Program-made: the position numbers and the translations under genes
Notes under the pieces: generated by a model
Database searches by the model: none
What the model was told of the DNA's origin: nothing
Seen by the model: the letters and a program-made list of their open reading frames with translations, nothing else
DNA from: Thermocaproicibacter sp041859875
GTDB lineage: Bacteria > Bacillota > Clostridia > Oscillospirales > Acutalibacteraceae
NCBI GenBank assembly: GCA_041859875.1
Contig: JBFLFY010000005.1
Coordinates: 1-64,000, forward strand
Reading direction: 5' to 3'
Length of the DNA: 64,000 bases
Shown here: positions 9,065-17,138 of the stretch, in pieces
Layout: each line of letters starts with the position of its first letter
How positions within the stretch are numbered: position 1 is the stretch's first letter

Positions 9065-10942
9065 ATGTTTAATTCACGCAATCCGGCTTGCCGCTACCCT
9101 GTGGGTGCAGTGGCGGCCGGAACGGCGGTGCACTTTAAAATTATGCTTCCCCGCGACCTGCGCTGCTCGGCAGCGCGGCTTGTTGTAACAAATGACGCCA
9201 CGGGCGGCCGGCAGATTCTTGGAATGTTCTGGTGCGGCATGGATGGCGGCCAGTTTGAGTTTTGGGAATGCCACTTCACGCCATCCGAGCCCGGGCTGTA
9301 CTTTTACCAGTTTTTCCTCGACACCTGGCGCGGTACGCTGCCCATCATGCGCGGGTGGGGAGGCGAAGGCGAGCTGCGAAGCGACGGAGTACAGTGGCAG
9401 CTTACCGTTTTCAGCGCGGCCTTTACAACCCCAGAATGGCTTGAGGGCGGTGTTATCTACCAAATATTCCCCGACCGCTTCTGCAATTCCGGAACCGCAA
9501 AAGAGAATGTTCCGGCAGACCGGAAAATTCATGCGGTGTGGGGCGAGCAGCCGGATTGGAAACCAAATGCGGAAGGAACGGTTACAAACAGCGACTTTTT
9601 TGGCGGCGATCTGCGCGGAATTCAGCGGAAGCTCGACTACCTGAAATCGCTGGGTGTGACCTGCATTTACCTGAATCCGATTTTTGAGGCGCACTCCAAT
9701 CACCGCTACAACACGGCGAATTACGAAAAAATAGACCCGCTGCTTGGCACACAGGAAGACTTTAGCAGCCTGTGCCGCGAAGCCGAAAAGCGCGGAATCC
9801 GTATTTTACTGGACGGTGTGTTCAATCACACGGGAAGCGACAGCATTTATTTTAACCGTGAGGGAAGGTATCCGGAGGCGGGGGCTTACCAATCGCAGAG
9901 CTCGAAATACTACCCATGGTATTGCTTCCGGAACTGGCCGAACGAGTATGCTTCCTGGTGGAATTTCAGCACCCTGCCCTGCGTAAACAAAAATAACCCG
10001 GAGTTTTCCGAGTATATTAATGGAAAAGACGGTATTATCCGCCGCTGGCTGCGGGCGGGCGCTTCCGGCTGGAGGCTGGATGTTGCCGACGAGCTGCCGG
10101 ATGGTTTTTTGGATGACCTACGCGCGGCGGCCAAAGCGGAGAAACCGGATGCCGCCGTGATTGGCGAAGTGTGGGAAGACGCTTCCAACAAAACGGCCTA
10201 TGGCAAACGGCGCCGCTATTTTCAGGGGCATCAGCTTGACAGTGTCATGAACTATCCGTTCCGCAGTGCAATCCTGGGGTACCTGACCGGTGCGCATCCT
10301 TCTGATATGATGGAGGAGATTCTTTGTATCCTTGAAAATTACCCGCCGCAGGTGATTCGCTGCCTGATGAACAATATAGGCACGCATGACACAGAACGTG
10401 CTTTGACTGCCTTAGCGGGCGAGCCTTTGGGCGGCCATGGACGGCACTGGCAGAGTACCGCTCACCTGACAAAAGAACAGCGCGCACGGGGCCTTTCCCT
10501 CATGCGGCTGGCGTCGCTCATGCAGTTTACTCTGCCGGGTGTGCCGTGTATTTATTACGGCGATGAGGTCGGAATGGAAGGGTACCGTGACCCGTTTAAC
10601 CGTGGATGTTACCCTTGGGGAAGCGAAGACACCGGACTTTTGGAATGGTACCGGAAGCTGGGAAAGCTCCGTGCGGAGTGCGACTGTTTGCGTGAAGGGG
10701 AGTTCCAGCCGGTCAGCGCAAACGGCGATGGGATGGCCTATATTCGCAGCGGCAAGAAAGACGCGCTGCTGTGTGCCTTTAACCGCGGCAGTCTTCCGCT
10801 GACTGTTGTTCTTGGGGAAGAGTGGAGGAACGCATCGGCGCCGCTCGGCGGGGCTGTACCCAATGTGCGGAACGAGCTGGTTATTCCTCCCCTGGCTGGA
10901 ACGGTACTTTACCGGACTTTGCACAGCGAAGAAAAAAGATAA
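9065..10942 (+). CDS. GH13 alpha-glucan hydrolase (alpha-amylase/neopullulanase-like)
   Basis: A 625-residue family 13 enzyme cleaving alpha-glucans such as starch, maltodextrin or pullulan. An N-terminal beta-sandwich region (about 1-130) precedes the TIM barrel. The four GH13 regions are present: DGVFNHTG (about 250), GWRLDVADE with the nucleophile Asp (about 335), GEVWED with the acid/base Glu (about 366) and NNIGTHDT with the third Asp (about 436). There is no signal peptide, so it should act in the cytoplasm on imported or stored glucan, together with glgP just upstream in the same transcript. Exact linkage specificity cannot be told. Confidence 0.93.
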   Translation: MFNSRNPACRYPVGAVAAGTAVHFKIMLPRDLRCSAARLVVTNDATGGRQILGMFWCGMDGGQFEFWECHFTPSEPGLYFYQFFLDTWRGTLPIMRGWGGEGELRSDGVQWQLTVFSAAFTTPEWLEGGVIYQIFPDRFCNSGTAKENVPADRKIHAVWGEQPDWKPNAEGTVTNSDFFGGDLRGIQRKLDYLKSLGVTCIYLNPIFEAHSNHRYNTANYEKIDPLLGTQEDFSSLCREAEKRGIRILLDGVFNHTGSDSIYFNREGRYPEAGAYQSQSSKYYPWYCFRNWPNEYASWWNFSTLPCVNKNNPEFSEYINGKDGIIRRWLRAGASGWRLDVADELPDGFLDDLRAAAKAEKPDAAVIGEVWEDASNKTAYGKRRRYFQGHQLDSVMNYPFRSAILGYLTGAHPSDMMEEILCILENYPPQVIRCLMNNIGTHDTERALTALAGEPLGGHGRHWQSTAHLTKEQRARGLSLMRLASLMQFTLPGVPCIYYGDEVGMEGYRDPFNRGCYPWGSEDTGLLEWYRKLGKLRAECDCLREGEFQPVSANGDGMAYIRSGKKDALLCAFNRGSLPLTVVLGEEWRNASAPLGGAVPNVRNELVIPPLAGTVLYRTLHSEEKR

Positions 10943-10967
10943 AAGCCAAAACGGAGAAAGACAAAGA

Positions 10968-11008
10968 GAAAGCAGGCACCGAAAGAAAAACTTTCGGCGC
11001 CTGCTTTT
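10968..11008. terminator. Bidirectional terminator between GH13 and the convergent gene
   Basis: A long stem (AAGCAGGC-A-CCGAAAG against CTTTCGG-C-GCCTGCTT) with an AAAAA loop, flanked by A and T runs so it can work on both strands. Confidence 0.8.
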
Positions 11009-11019
11009 GTGTGCTTGTT

Positions 11020-11490
11020 TTAGACCAGCAAATCCAGGCTGGAAGAAGCAATGGCGTTCTGCAGGTAAGAGGTGTAGGAATTCAGTACCTGTTTGCGTTC
11101 ATCGGCTGTAACGGCACCCGATTCTTCCGCCTGCAAGCCCTCTTCACTGGAGTCCTGCGGCTCGTCTGCTGCCGAAGCCCTTTCCGTTTCATCCGTGGCA
11201 GAAGCAGCGTCGGCTGCAAAAAAATCCTGTAGCTGCGAACGGTCGGAAACCGTTTCGTCGGAAGACTCTGAGGGAGCAGGGACTTGCGGTGAAAAATCAT
11301 GCGCAAAATCCATGCTTAAATCCAGAAAATCGCTTTTTAGATTACTGGTGCTGTCTGGCTCCCCTGTGGAATCGTCAGCAGCGCACACATTGCCGGAATT
11401 CAAAAGGCTGTTTGGAGTTACGGTGCTGCTGCCATTTTGTGGGTAGGCATACATTCCGCAGCTCATTGCCGCAAAATCAGAAATTCGCAT
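11020..11490 (-). CDS. Acidic Ser/Ala/Glu-rich hypothetical protein
   Basis: A 156-residue protein I do not recognise. A consensus AGGAGG lies about 8 bases before its ATG, so it is likely translated. The first 35 residues are uncharged and include a Cys and Tyr. The middle (about 38-125) is low complexity, rich in Ser, Asp, Glu and Ala, and probably disordered. The last 28 residues (from TADERKQVLNSYTSYL) look helical and may be the only folded part. No signal peptide or membrane segment. It stands alone between glyQS and a shared terminator. Confidence 0.6.
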   Translation of the reverse strand: MRISDFAAMSCGMYAYPQNGSSTVTPNSLLNSGNVCAADDSTGEPDSTSNLKSDFLDLSMDFAHDFSPQVPAPSESSDETVSDRSQLQDFFAADAASATDETERASAADEPQDSSEEGLQAEESGAVTADERKQVLNSYTSYLQNAIASSSLDLLV

Positions 11491-11582
11491 CTTAGACGCC
11501 TCCTTCTGATTCTTACCATCTATAAGCTATATCGGCAGAAAGCAGCTGCTTTTTAGCAGCCCAGCCTATTTTTGTGCAATCT

Positions 11583-12965
11583 TCAGAACCGAATTTTTTC
11601 TTCCAGGTATTTGTCCAGCTGGTCTATAGAAATACGTTCCTGCTTCATTGTGTCGCGGTCACGCACGGTAACGCAGCCATCCTGTTCACTGTCGAAATCA
11701 TAAGTGATGCAGAACGGCGTGCCAATTTCATCCTGGCGGCGGTAGCGTTTGCCAATGGAGCCGGCATCGTCGTAATCTGCGCGGAACTTCTTGCAGATGC
11801 GGGTATGAATTTCCTGCGCTTTGTCGTTCAGCTTTTTGCTCAGCGGCAGCATAGCGCATTTGAAAGGCGCCAGCGCCGGGTGCAGGTGAAGAACCACGCG
11901 GGTATCCTTTTTCTCTTCGTTAACGACTTCTTCGTCATAGGCGTCTACCAGGAAAGCGAGAGCCACGCGGTCCGCGCCAAGTGAAGGCTCAATGACGTAC
12001 GGCAGGTAATGTTCGGTTGTTTCCGGGTCGAAATATTCAAGGCTCTTGCCGGAATGATCCTGATGTTTTTTCAGGTCGTAATCCGTACGGTCTGCAATGC
12101 CCCAAAGTTCTCCCCAGCCAAACGGGAACAGATATTCAATATCCGTTGTGCCCTTGGAGTAGAATGCGAGCTCTTTCTTTTCATGGTCGCGTAGGCGCAT
12201 ATTCTTTTCCGTCATGCCGAGCGAAAGCAAAAAGTCGCGGCAGTAATCTTTCCAGTAGCCGAACCATTCGAGGTCGGTGCCCGGTTTGCAGAAGAACTCA
12301 AGTTCCATCTGCTCAAACTCACGGGTGCGGAAAGTAAAGTTTCCCGGGGTGATTTCGTTGCGGAAGCTCTTCCCAATCTGGCCGATGCCGAACGGAAGTT
12401 TACGGCGCGTGGTGCGCTGCACGTTTGCAAAATTCACAAAGATGCCCTGTGCTGTTTCCGGGCGCAGGTAAATCTGGTTTTTGGCTTCTTCCGTTACGCC
12501 CTGGAACGTTTTAAACATCAGGTTAAACTGGCGAATCGGCGTAAAGTTTTCACTGCCGCAGTTTGGGCATTTAATGTGATGCTCTTTGATAAAGGCTGAC
12601 AGCTCGTCGTTGCTCCAGCCGTCTGCGCTTTTGCCCGTGAAGGCTTCCACGAGTTTGTCGGCGCGGTGACGTGTTTTGCAGTCTTTGCAGTCCATCAGCG
12701 GGTCAGAAAAGCTGCCTACATGGCCCGAGGCCACCCAGACTTCCGGGTTCATCAGAATAGCGGCGTCAAGGCCGACGTTATAAGGGCTTTCCTGGATAAA
12801 CCGTTTCCACCAGGCGTGCTTTACATTGTTTTTGAACTCCACGCCCAGCGGGCCGTAATCCCATGTGTTGGAAAGGCCGCCGTAGATTTCGGAACCGGAA
12901 TAGATAAATCCGCGGTTTTTGCACAGGGATACAATTTGATCCATTGTTTTTTCAGTTGCCTGCAT
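11583..12965 (-). CDS. glyQS: Glycyl-tRNA synthetase, homodimeric type
   Basis: Charges tRNA-Gly. The 460-residue length matches the alpha2 class II enzyme rather than the alpha2beta2 GlyQ/GlyS pair. Features seen: SGSEIYGGLSNTWDYGPLG at the start, a CKDC...CPNCG zinc-type pair in the insertion, class II motif 2 (FRNEITPGNFTFRTREFEQ) and motif 3 (EPSLGADRV). GGAGG precedes the ATG. It lies 42 bases after gtrA on the same strand. That gap holds a short GC hairpin (GGGGCGC...GCGCTCCC) just before the ribosome binding site. I see no T-box leader here. Confidence 0.97.
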   Translation of the reverse strand: MQATEKTMDQIVSLCKNRGFIYSGSEIYGGLSNTWDYGPLGVEFKNNVKHAWWKRFIQESPYNVGLDAAILMNPEVWVASGHVGSFSDPLMDCKDCKTRHRADKLVEAFTGKSADGWSNDELSAFIKEHHIKCPNCGSENFTPIRQFNLMFKTFQGVTEEAKNQIYLRPETAQGIFVNFANVQRTTRRKLPFGIGQIGKSFRNEITPGNFTFRTREFEQMELEFFCKPGTDLEWFGYWKDYCRDFLLSLGMTEKNMRLRDHEKKELAFYSKGTTDIEYLFPFGWGELWGIADRTDYDLKKHQDHSGKSLEYFDPETTEHYLPYVIEPSLGADRVALAFLVDAYDEEVVNEEKKDTRVVLHLHPALAPFKCAMLPLSKKLNDKAQEIHTRICKKFRADYDDAGSIGKRYRRQDEIGTPFCITYDFDSEQDGCVTVRDRDTMKQERISIDQLDKYLEEKIRF

Positions 12966-13007
12966 TGTTTACTTCCTCCATTTGGGAGCGCTGGCTGCGC
13001 CCCACGT

Positions 13008-13436
13008 TTATTGATTTTCTCTTTTTTTAAAAATAAAAAGCTTGCTTAGAATATAATTGACAATCACGACAACAATGTTTACGAGAATTTTTGAAAACCA
13101 AACATTCCAGAAAAGCGTGTCGACCATCAATTTCATGCCGCATTCGTCTATAACCAGCGTCAGTAACCGCGCGCCGACGAACCCCGCCAGTTCCCGCCAG
13201 AAAACAGATGCCGCAAAGCTTTTGCTGTTGAAGACGTACAGTTTATTTGTAACAAATGCAAATGCAACCGAAAGAACCCACGCGAAAGCATTTGCTATAA
13301 GGATGTCCCAGTGCAGATAGTCGTAGCACAGGCCGCACGCCAAGATATTGATGACTGTAGTAAGTACGCCGAAAATAATATACTTGATCATTTCCGGGGT
13401 AGTCAGGAACCGCCACAATTTTTTAATAAAATTCAC
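13008..13436 (-). CDS. GtrA/GtcA-family flippase-like membrane protein
   Basis: A 142-residue protein with four predicted membrane helices (about 18-38, 43-62, 80-98 and 113-133) and the GtrA-family features IIFGVLTTVINI and AFVTNKLYVF. Family members are thought to flip polyprenyl-phosphate-linked sugars or otherwise support surface glycosylation. In this window a CsbB-like glycosyltransferase and YfhO, the other two parts of the known three-component system, lie at 54-57 kb without their own GtrA. This protein could serve them, though that is inference. Confidence 0.85.
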   Translation of the reverse strand: MNFIKKLWRFLTTPEMIKYIIFGVLTTVINILACGLCYDYLHWDILIANAFAWVLSVAFAFVTNKLYVFNSKSFAASVFWRELAGFVGARLLTLVIDECGMKLMVDTLFWNVWFSKILVNIVVVIVNYILSKLFIFKKRENQ

Positions 13437-13466
13437 GCAGACACCGCCATTCAGCAGGATACTCTT

Positions 13467-13495
13467 AGTTTACCATCCTGTTACTTTTCTTGCAA
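13467..13495 (-). promoter_or_regulatory. Candidate promoter of gtrA-glyQS
   Basis: Leftward TTGCAA (13495-13490), a 17-base spacer, TAAACT (13472-13467), about 30 bases before the gtrA start. Confidence 0.5.
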
Positions 13496-13630
13496 GAAGA
13501 TTGTGAAGATTTCCGGCACAGCCCTTTCGCAGATACCCAGTATAGCGCGCAGATTTCGAAATCTGGTGAAGAGAGCGTGAATTTTCAGGCGGCAATTTAT
13601 TAAAATGCGGCCTCCCGTGTGAAAAAGCAC

Positions 13631-13659
13631 TTGCACGGCGTTGGAAACCAGTCTATCAT
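13631..13659 (+). promoter_or_regulatory. Candidate promoter of manA
   Basis: TTGCAC (13631-13636), a 17-base spacer, TATCAT (13654-13659), 60 bases before the start codon. No other feature is apparent in the 13437-13718 interval. Confidence 0.6.
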
Positions 13660-13718
13660 AAAGACAAAGATGAGAAAAGTACGCCGGTTTTCCGGCTTAA
13701 TTTACAGGAGGAAAAACA

Positions 13719-14690
13719 ATGGTATCACTTTACCCAATGAAATTGAAAGCGGCCTGCAAAGACTACATTTGGGGCGGCACGCGCCTGCGCGACGAGTACG
13801 GCCAGCAGAGTACGGATGAAAAAGTTGCCGAAAGCTGGATGCTTTCGAATCATCCGGATGGGCCTTCCACCATTGTGAACGGCGAGTATGCCGGTATGCT
13901 TCTGCCGGATTATTTTGCAAAGGCAGGGCACGGCGTTTTTGGGACGGACTGTGCGAGGTTCCCGGATTTTCCGGTGCTGGTCAAGCTGATTGACGCAAAA
14001 AACAAGCTTTCGATACAGGTTCACCCGGATGATGCCTATGCGCGTGCGCATGGCGACAAATTCGGCAAGACCGAAATGTGGTATATTCTCGCAAATGACC
14101 CAGGCGCAAGCCTGTACTACGGCTTTGACCATGCCATTTCAAAAGAAGAGTTCAAGCAGCGCATTGAAAACAGCACTTTGGAAGAAGTGCTGAACAAAGT
14201 TCCCGTCCACCCCGGGGACGTGTTCTTTATTGAAAGCCGCACGCTGCACGCCATCGGCGCCGGAATCCTGCTGGCGGAAATTCAGCAGAGCTCCAACCTG
14301 ACTTACCGCATCTATGATTACGGCCGTCCGGGCAAAGACGGAAAGCCGCGCCAGCTGCATATTCCGCAGGCACTTGACGTAACGTGCCTCGAACGCCCCA
14401 CACGCCCGACCCACGCGCAGGGCGAAAAAGAAACGCTTGCCGGGTATACCCGCACATTGCTTTCTTCCTGCGACATTTTCACCGTTTATGAGATGGAAAT
14501 TAAAAAGGCTGCGCTGAACGCCGACGGGAAGAGCTTTCACTCTCTCATCTGCCTGAACGGCTCTGCCGAACTGCAGAAAGATGGGAAAACGCTGCTCTCT
14601 TTCCAGAAAGGCGACAGTATCTTTCTCCCGGCCGGGTACGGTGCGTACACGGTTCAGGGCGACTGCCGCATCCTTCACACTTCCGTGTGA
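13719..14690 (+). CDS. manA: Mannose-6-phosphate isomerase, class I
   Basis: Interconverts mannose-6-phosphate and fructose-6-phosphate. The 323-residue length matches the short Bacillus-type cupin enzyme. Zinc-ligand segments are visible: IQVHPDD (about 94-100), KTEMWYIL (about 110) and RTLHAIGAG with AEIQQSSNLTYRIYDYGR (about 175-205). AGGAGG lies 8 bases before the ATG. The gene is monocistronic, between its own promoter and a strong terminator. The mannose-6-P could come from sugar uptake or feed GDP-mannose synthesis through the phosphohexomutase at 31.7 kb. Confidence 0.95.
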   Translation: MVSLYPMKLKAACKDYIWGGTRLRDEYGQQSTDEKVAESWMLSNHPDGPSTIVNGEYAGMLLPDYFAKAGHGVFGTDCARFPDFPVLVKLIDAKNKLSIQVHPDDAYARAHGDKFGKTEMWYILANDPGASLYYGFDHAISKEEFKQRIENSTLEEVLNKVPVHPGDVFFIESRTLHAIGAGILLAEIQQSSNLTYRIYDYGRPGKDGKPRQLHIPQALDVTCLERPTRPTHAQGEKETLAGYTRTLLSSCDIFTVYEMEIKKAALNADGKSFHSLICLNGSAELQKDGKTLLSFQKGDSIFLPAGYGAYTVQGDCRILHTSV

Positions 14691-14703
14691 ATGCACTGCA
14701 GGG

Positions 14704-14753
14704 AAAACAGACTTTCCACTTTCGGGCAATACCCGGTGGAAAGCCTGTTTTTT
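14704..14753 (+). terminator. Intrinsic terminator of manA
   Basis: AAACAG-A-CTTTCCAC pairs with GTGGAAAG-C-CTGTTT; seven T follow. Confidence 0.8.
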
Positions 14754-14977
14754 TATTTCAGTTTTATGCCAAGCATGGAAGGCACCTAAAATCGCGGCAG
14801 AATGGTTGACAGAATTTATACAAAATGCTAAAATATACTAATCTATTTGAAAAGGAAATCTTCCGAATTGCCGCTTTCAAAAAAATCTGCAGCAATCCCA
14901 GGTTTGGTGGAAAGCTGTAACCCAAAACCTCTGGCAGAATAGTCTATCTTTATCAAGCAATTAAGGATGTGTGGGTT

Positions 14978-15469
14978 ATGACGAAATCTTCAAAAATAGC
15001 AATTATTATACTTGCGGTCTTGCTGATATTCGTTTGCAATTATGACTACGATAAAGAGCGACAGCCGAGAGATTTCCCGCACCCGAATACCTTCTCTTTG
15101 GATGTTTCCTGCGACGAAAATGCTTCGGTTGGAAATGTAACACCTATTGACTGTACACTTCGCAATACGGGGTCGGAAGATTATACACTTAGCTGTAAGG
15201 ATATTGTCTTGTTTCAGGTGTATGCCGATGGAAAACAAATTGACAGCACAGGTGCTGCGGAAGGAAGTACAGTAACTTTTTTGATAGGGCATGGAAAGCA
15301 GCGTGATGAACAGCATTACTTTACCCCAGAAAAGCCGGGGATTCATCAAATTCGTGTGACGGCGGTCTTTACAATCGACCCGATTGGTACACCGAAAAAC
15401 CCGCCGGATTTGAGAAAGCCGCAGGAATATTCCTACCAGAAGACCATTCCGGTCAACGCGGTTCCGTAA
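14978..15469 (+). CDS. Membrane-anchored hypothetical protein with Ig-like domain
   Basis: A protein of 163 residues with a basic start and one hydrophobic segment (about residues 6-21) that could be a signal anchor. The rest is predicted extracellular. The part from SLDVSCDENASVGN through CTLRNTGSEDYTLSC, with the later PGIHQIRVTAVF, has the alternating pattern of a beta-sandwich like those that handle non-enzymatic binding (BsuPI/CARDB-like). No exact family is recognised. The ATG at 14978 is preferred over the GTG at 14969 because AAGGA at 14963 is correctly spaced only for the ATG. A single gene. Confidence 0.6.
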   Translation: MTKSSKIAIIILAVLLIFVCNYDYDKERQPRDFPHPNTFSLDVSCDENASVGNVTPIDCTLRNTGSEDYTLSCKDIVLFQVYADGKQIDSTGAAEGSTVTFLIGHGKQRDEQHYFTPEKPGIHQIRVTAVFTIDPIGTPKNPPDLRKPQEYSYQKTIPVNAVP

Positions 15470-15497
15470 AGTGATTCCCTTGGCGGACATCATGGAG

Positions 15498-15533
15498 CAC
15501 CGCCGTATCCTTTTTGGGTGCGGCGGGGCTTTT
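15498..15533 (+). terminator. Probable terminator after the Ig-like protein gene
   Basis: CCGCCG pairs with CGGCGG around a TATCC-TTTTT-GGGTG interior, followed by GGCTTTT. Weaker than neighbouring terminators. Confidence 0.4.
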
Positions 15534-16259
15534 CTATATAATGAATCCGCCGTTCACGCCGAGCACTTGCCCGGTGATAAAGTCTGCGTCCGGAGAGGCA
15601 AAAAAGGAAACGGCGGCGGCAATATCCTCCGGTGTGCCAAGACGGCACAGCGGCGTTTCCTCTTTCAGTTCCCGCATGGTCTCCGGGCCGAAGGAGGCAT
15701 TCATCGGTGTGTCAATAACGCCCGGTGCAATGCAGTTTACTGTAATGCCGGAAGGGCCGACTTCTTTGGCGAGTGCTTTCGTCAGGCCGATGACCGCCGC
15801 TTTGGCTGTGGAGTAATGTACTTCACAGGAGGCGCCCACCTGCCCCCACATGGAAGAAATATTGATGATTTTCCCAGATTTCCGGTGAATCATCCCGTGC
15901 AGGGCAAGCTGGCAGCAATGAAACACACCGGTCACATCCACGGCCATCATGCGCTGCCAGTCCTCTTCCGTCAGGTCGGTAAAAAGTTTTTGCTGTGCAA
16001 TGCCGGCGTTGTTTACCAGCACGTGTACTTCTCCCGCGGCGCGGAACATGGCTTCCGCCTGCGCACGGTCAGAGATATCCGCATGAAAAATCTCCGCCCG
16101 TCCGTTTCCGAACTTCGCATTGATGGCGTCACAAATTTCGGCGGCAGCTTTTTCCGAATGATTGTAGTTCAGCAAGACCCGAAAACCGTCGCGGCAAAGC
16201 CGCAGGGCAGCTGCCCGTCCAATTCCACCGGAGGCGCCGGTAACAAGAGCCTGTTTCAT
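15534..16259 (-). CDS. Short-chain dehydrogenase/reductase, FabG-like
   Basis: A 241-residue NAD(P)H-dependent oxidoreductase of the classical SDR fold. Cofactor motif TGASGGIGR (residues 8-16), NNAG (about 88-91), catalytic Ser (ISSMWG), the YSTAK Tyr-Lys pair and a C-terminal substrate loop PGVIDTPM are all present. It resembles 3-oxoacyl-ACP reductase and also the YmfI-type EF-P 5-aminopentanone reductase. It stands apart from fatty-acid genes, so a dedicated role in lipid synthesis is not supported. AAGGAAGG precedes the ATG. Confidence 0.88.
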   Translation of the reverse strand: MKQALVTGASGGIGRAAALRLCRDGFRVLLNYNHSEKAAAEICDAINAKFGNGRAEIFHADISDRAQAEAMFRAAGEVHVLVNNAGIAQQKLFTDLTEEDWQRMMAVDVTGVFHCCQLALHGMIHRKSGKIINISSMWGQVGASCEVHYSTAKAAVIGLTKALAKEVGPSGITVNCIAPGVIDTPMNASFGPETMRELKEETPLCRLGTPEDIAAAVSFFASPDADFITGQVLGVNGGFII

Positions 16260-16362
16260 AGCAAGCCTTCCTTTAAAAGAATTTGTTTTTTCGTCTTTCT
16301 ATATGAAATATTATAACACGCCGGGACGGAAAAAAGCAGTGTGCCGTGAATCTGATAAACCG

Positions 16363-16370
16363 CATACTAT
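16363..16370 (+). promoter_or_regulatory. Sporulation-type -10 element (CATACTAT) upstream of the Cys/Pro/Trp-rich gene
   Basis: CATACTAT matches the -10 pattern shared by mother-cell and forespore sigma factors (sigma-E/K CATAnnnT, sigma-G CATnnTA), about 70 bases before the start codon. No clear -35 could be fixed and no sigma-A promoter is seen, so this is a candidate only. Confidence 0.35.
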
Positions 16371-16438
16371 GGTGCAGGAAGCTGAATAAACGGCTTTCAA
16401 ATCCAGAAAAAACAAAACTAAATAAGGAGGAATCTTCC

Positions 16439-17065
16439 TTGAGTTGTACTTGCGGTCGTTTTTGCTTTGACCCATCTTGCTGGCCGTGCGGCATTCCGGC
16501 ACAGTGGCCTGCCTGGCAGCAGCAGCCCGTGTGGCCGTCCTTCCCGCCCACTCCGCCGTGTATGCCTACATGGCCATCGTGCCCGCCTACTCCGCCATGC
16601 CCTCCGGCTTGGCCGTGCCCGCCTACTCCGCCATTTCCGCCTGTGTGCTGCCCCTCGTATGTGCAGTTGGTAAAGACAGATTCACAGACTCTTACTACGA
16701 GTGGGATTATAACGTTTACGGAACAGATGAAGACCAGCGACATCACAACTTCTGGCGGCGTCGTTACTTTCTCAGTTCCTGGAACTTATAAGGTTGCCTA
16801 CCAGATTACGGCTAGAGTCGCAGCAATAGGCATGGTTGGCAATATCCTCGTTTACCTGAGAACAAATACCACTGAAATTGCCGGCACACAGTCTGTGATA
16901 ACACCAGCACAGACGACAGACGGCCAGTTTAGCGGAAGCGCAACCATTCAGGTTTCTGCGCCGGGCCAGACTCTTGACCTATTTGCAGATTACGCTAATG
17001 TAACAACTCCCCAAAATCTGATAGTTGATTACGGTAATTTGTTTGCTATCCGCATCAGCAAGTAA
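16439..17065 (+). CDS. Cys/Pro/Trp-rich protein with C1q/BclA-like C-terminal domain; candidate spore-surface protein
   Basis: A protein of 208 residues. The TTG start at 16439 is chosen because AAGGAGG ends 8 bases before it; a GTG 93 bases upstream lacks a site. Residues 1-70 are strikingly rich in Cys, Pro and Trp, with short repeats of the form PPTPPCMPTWPSC, PPTPPCPPAWPC and PPTPPFPPVCC. The last 130 residues (from YVQLVKTDSQTL, with VPGTYKVAYQITARV and a closing LFAIRIS strand) have the 10-strand jelly-roll pattern of C1q/TNF-like tips found on exosporium filament proteins such as BclA. The collagen-like stalk of BclA is replaced by the Cys/Pro repeat. Spore-surface location is inferred from this and the upstream -10 element. 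Confidence 0.7.
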   Translation: MSCTCGRFCFDPSCWPCGIPAQWPAWQQQPVWPSFPPTPPCMPTWPSCPPTPPCPPAWPCPPTPPFPPVCCPSYVQLVKTDSQTLTTSGIITFTEQMKTSDITTSGGVVTFSVPGTYKVAYQITARVAAIGMVGNILVYLRTNTTEIAGTQSVITPAQTTDGQFSGSATIQVSAPGQTLDLFADYANVTTPQNLIVDYGNLFAIRISK

Positions 17066-17091
17066 CTGTTTTTTAGGCTGTTACAAAAAAG

Positions 17092-17122
17092 TTCCCGCCT
17101 CCAAAAGGAAGCGGGAATTTTT
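17092..17122. terminator. Terminator between the Cys/Pro/Trp-rich gene and the purine permease
   Basis: TTCCCGC pairs with GCGGGAA; A run before and T run after, so it may serve both convergent genes. Confidence 0.75.
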
Positions 17123-17138
17123 TAGCTCTGGTTGGGTT

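Noticed and set aside
16346..16438. N-terminal extension of the Cys/Pro/Trp-rich protein from a GTG at 16346
   Set aside because: No ribosome binding site there; the extension covers the candidate -10 and an ideal AAGGAGG serves the TTG at 16439.
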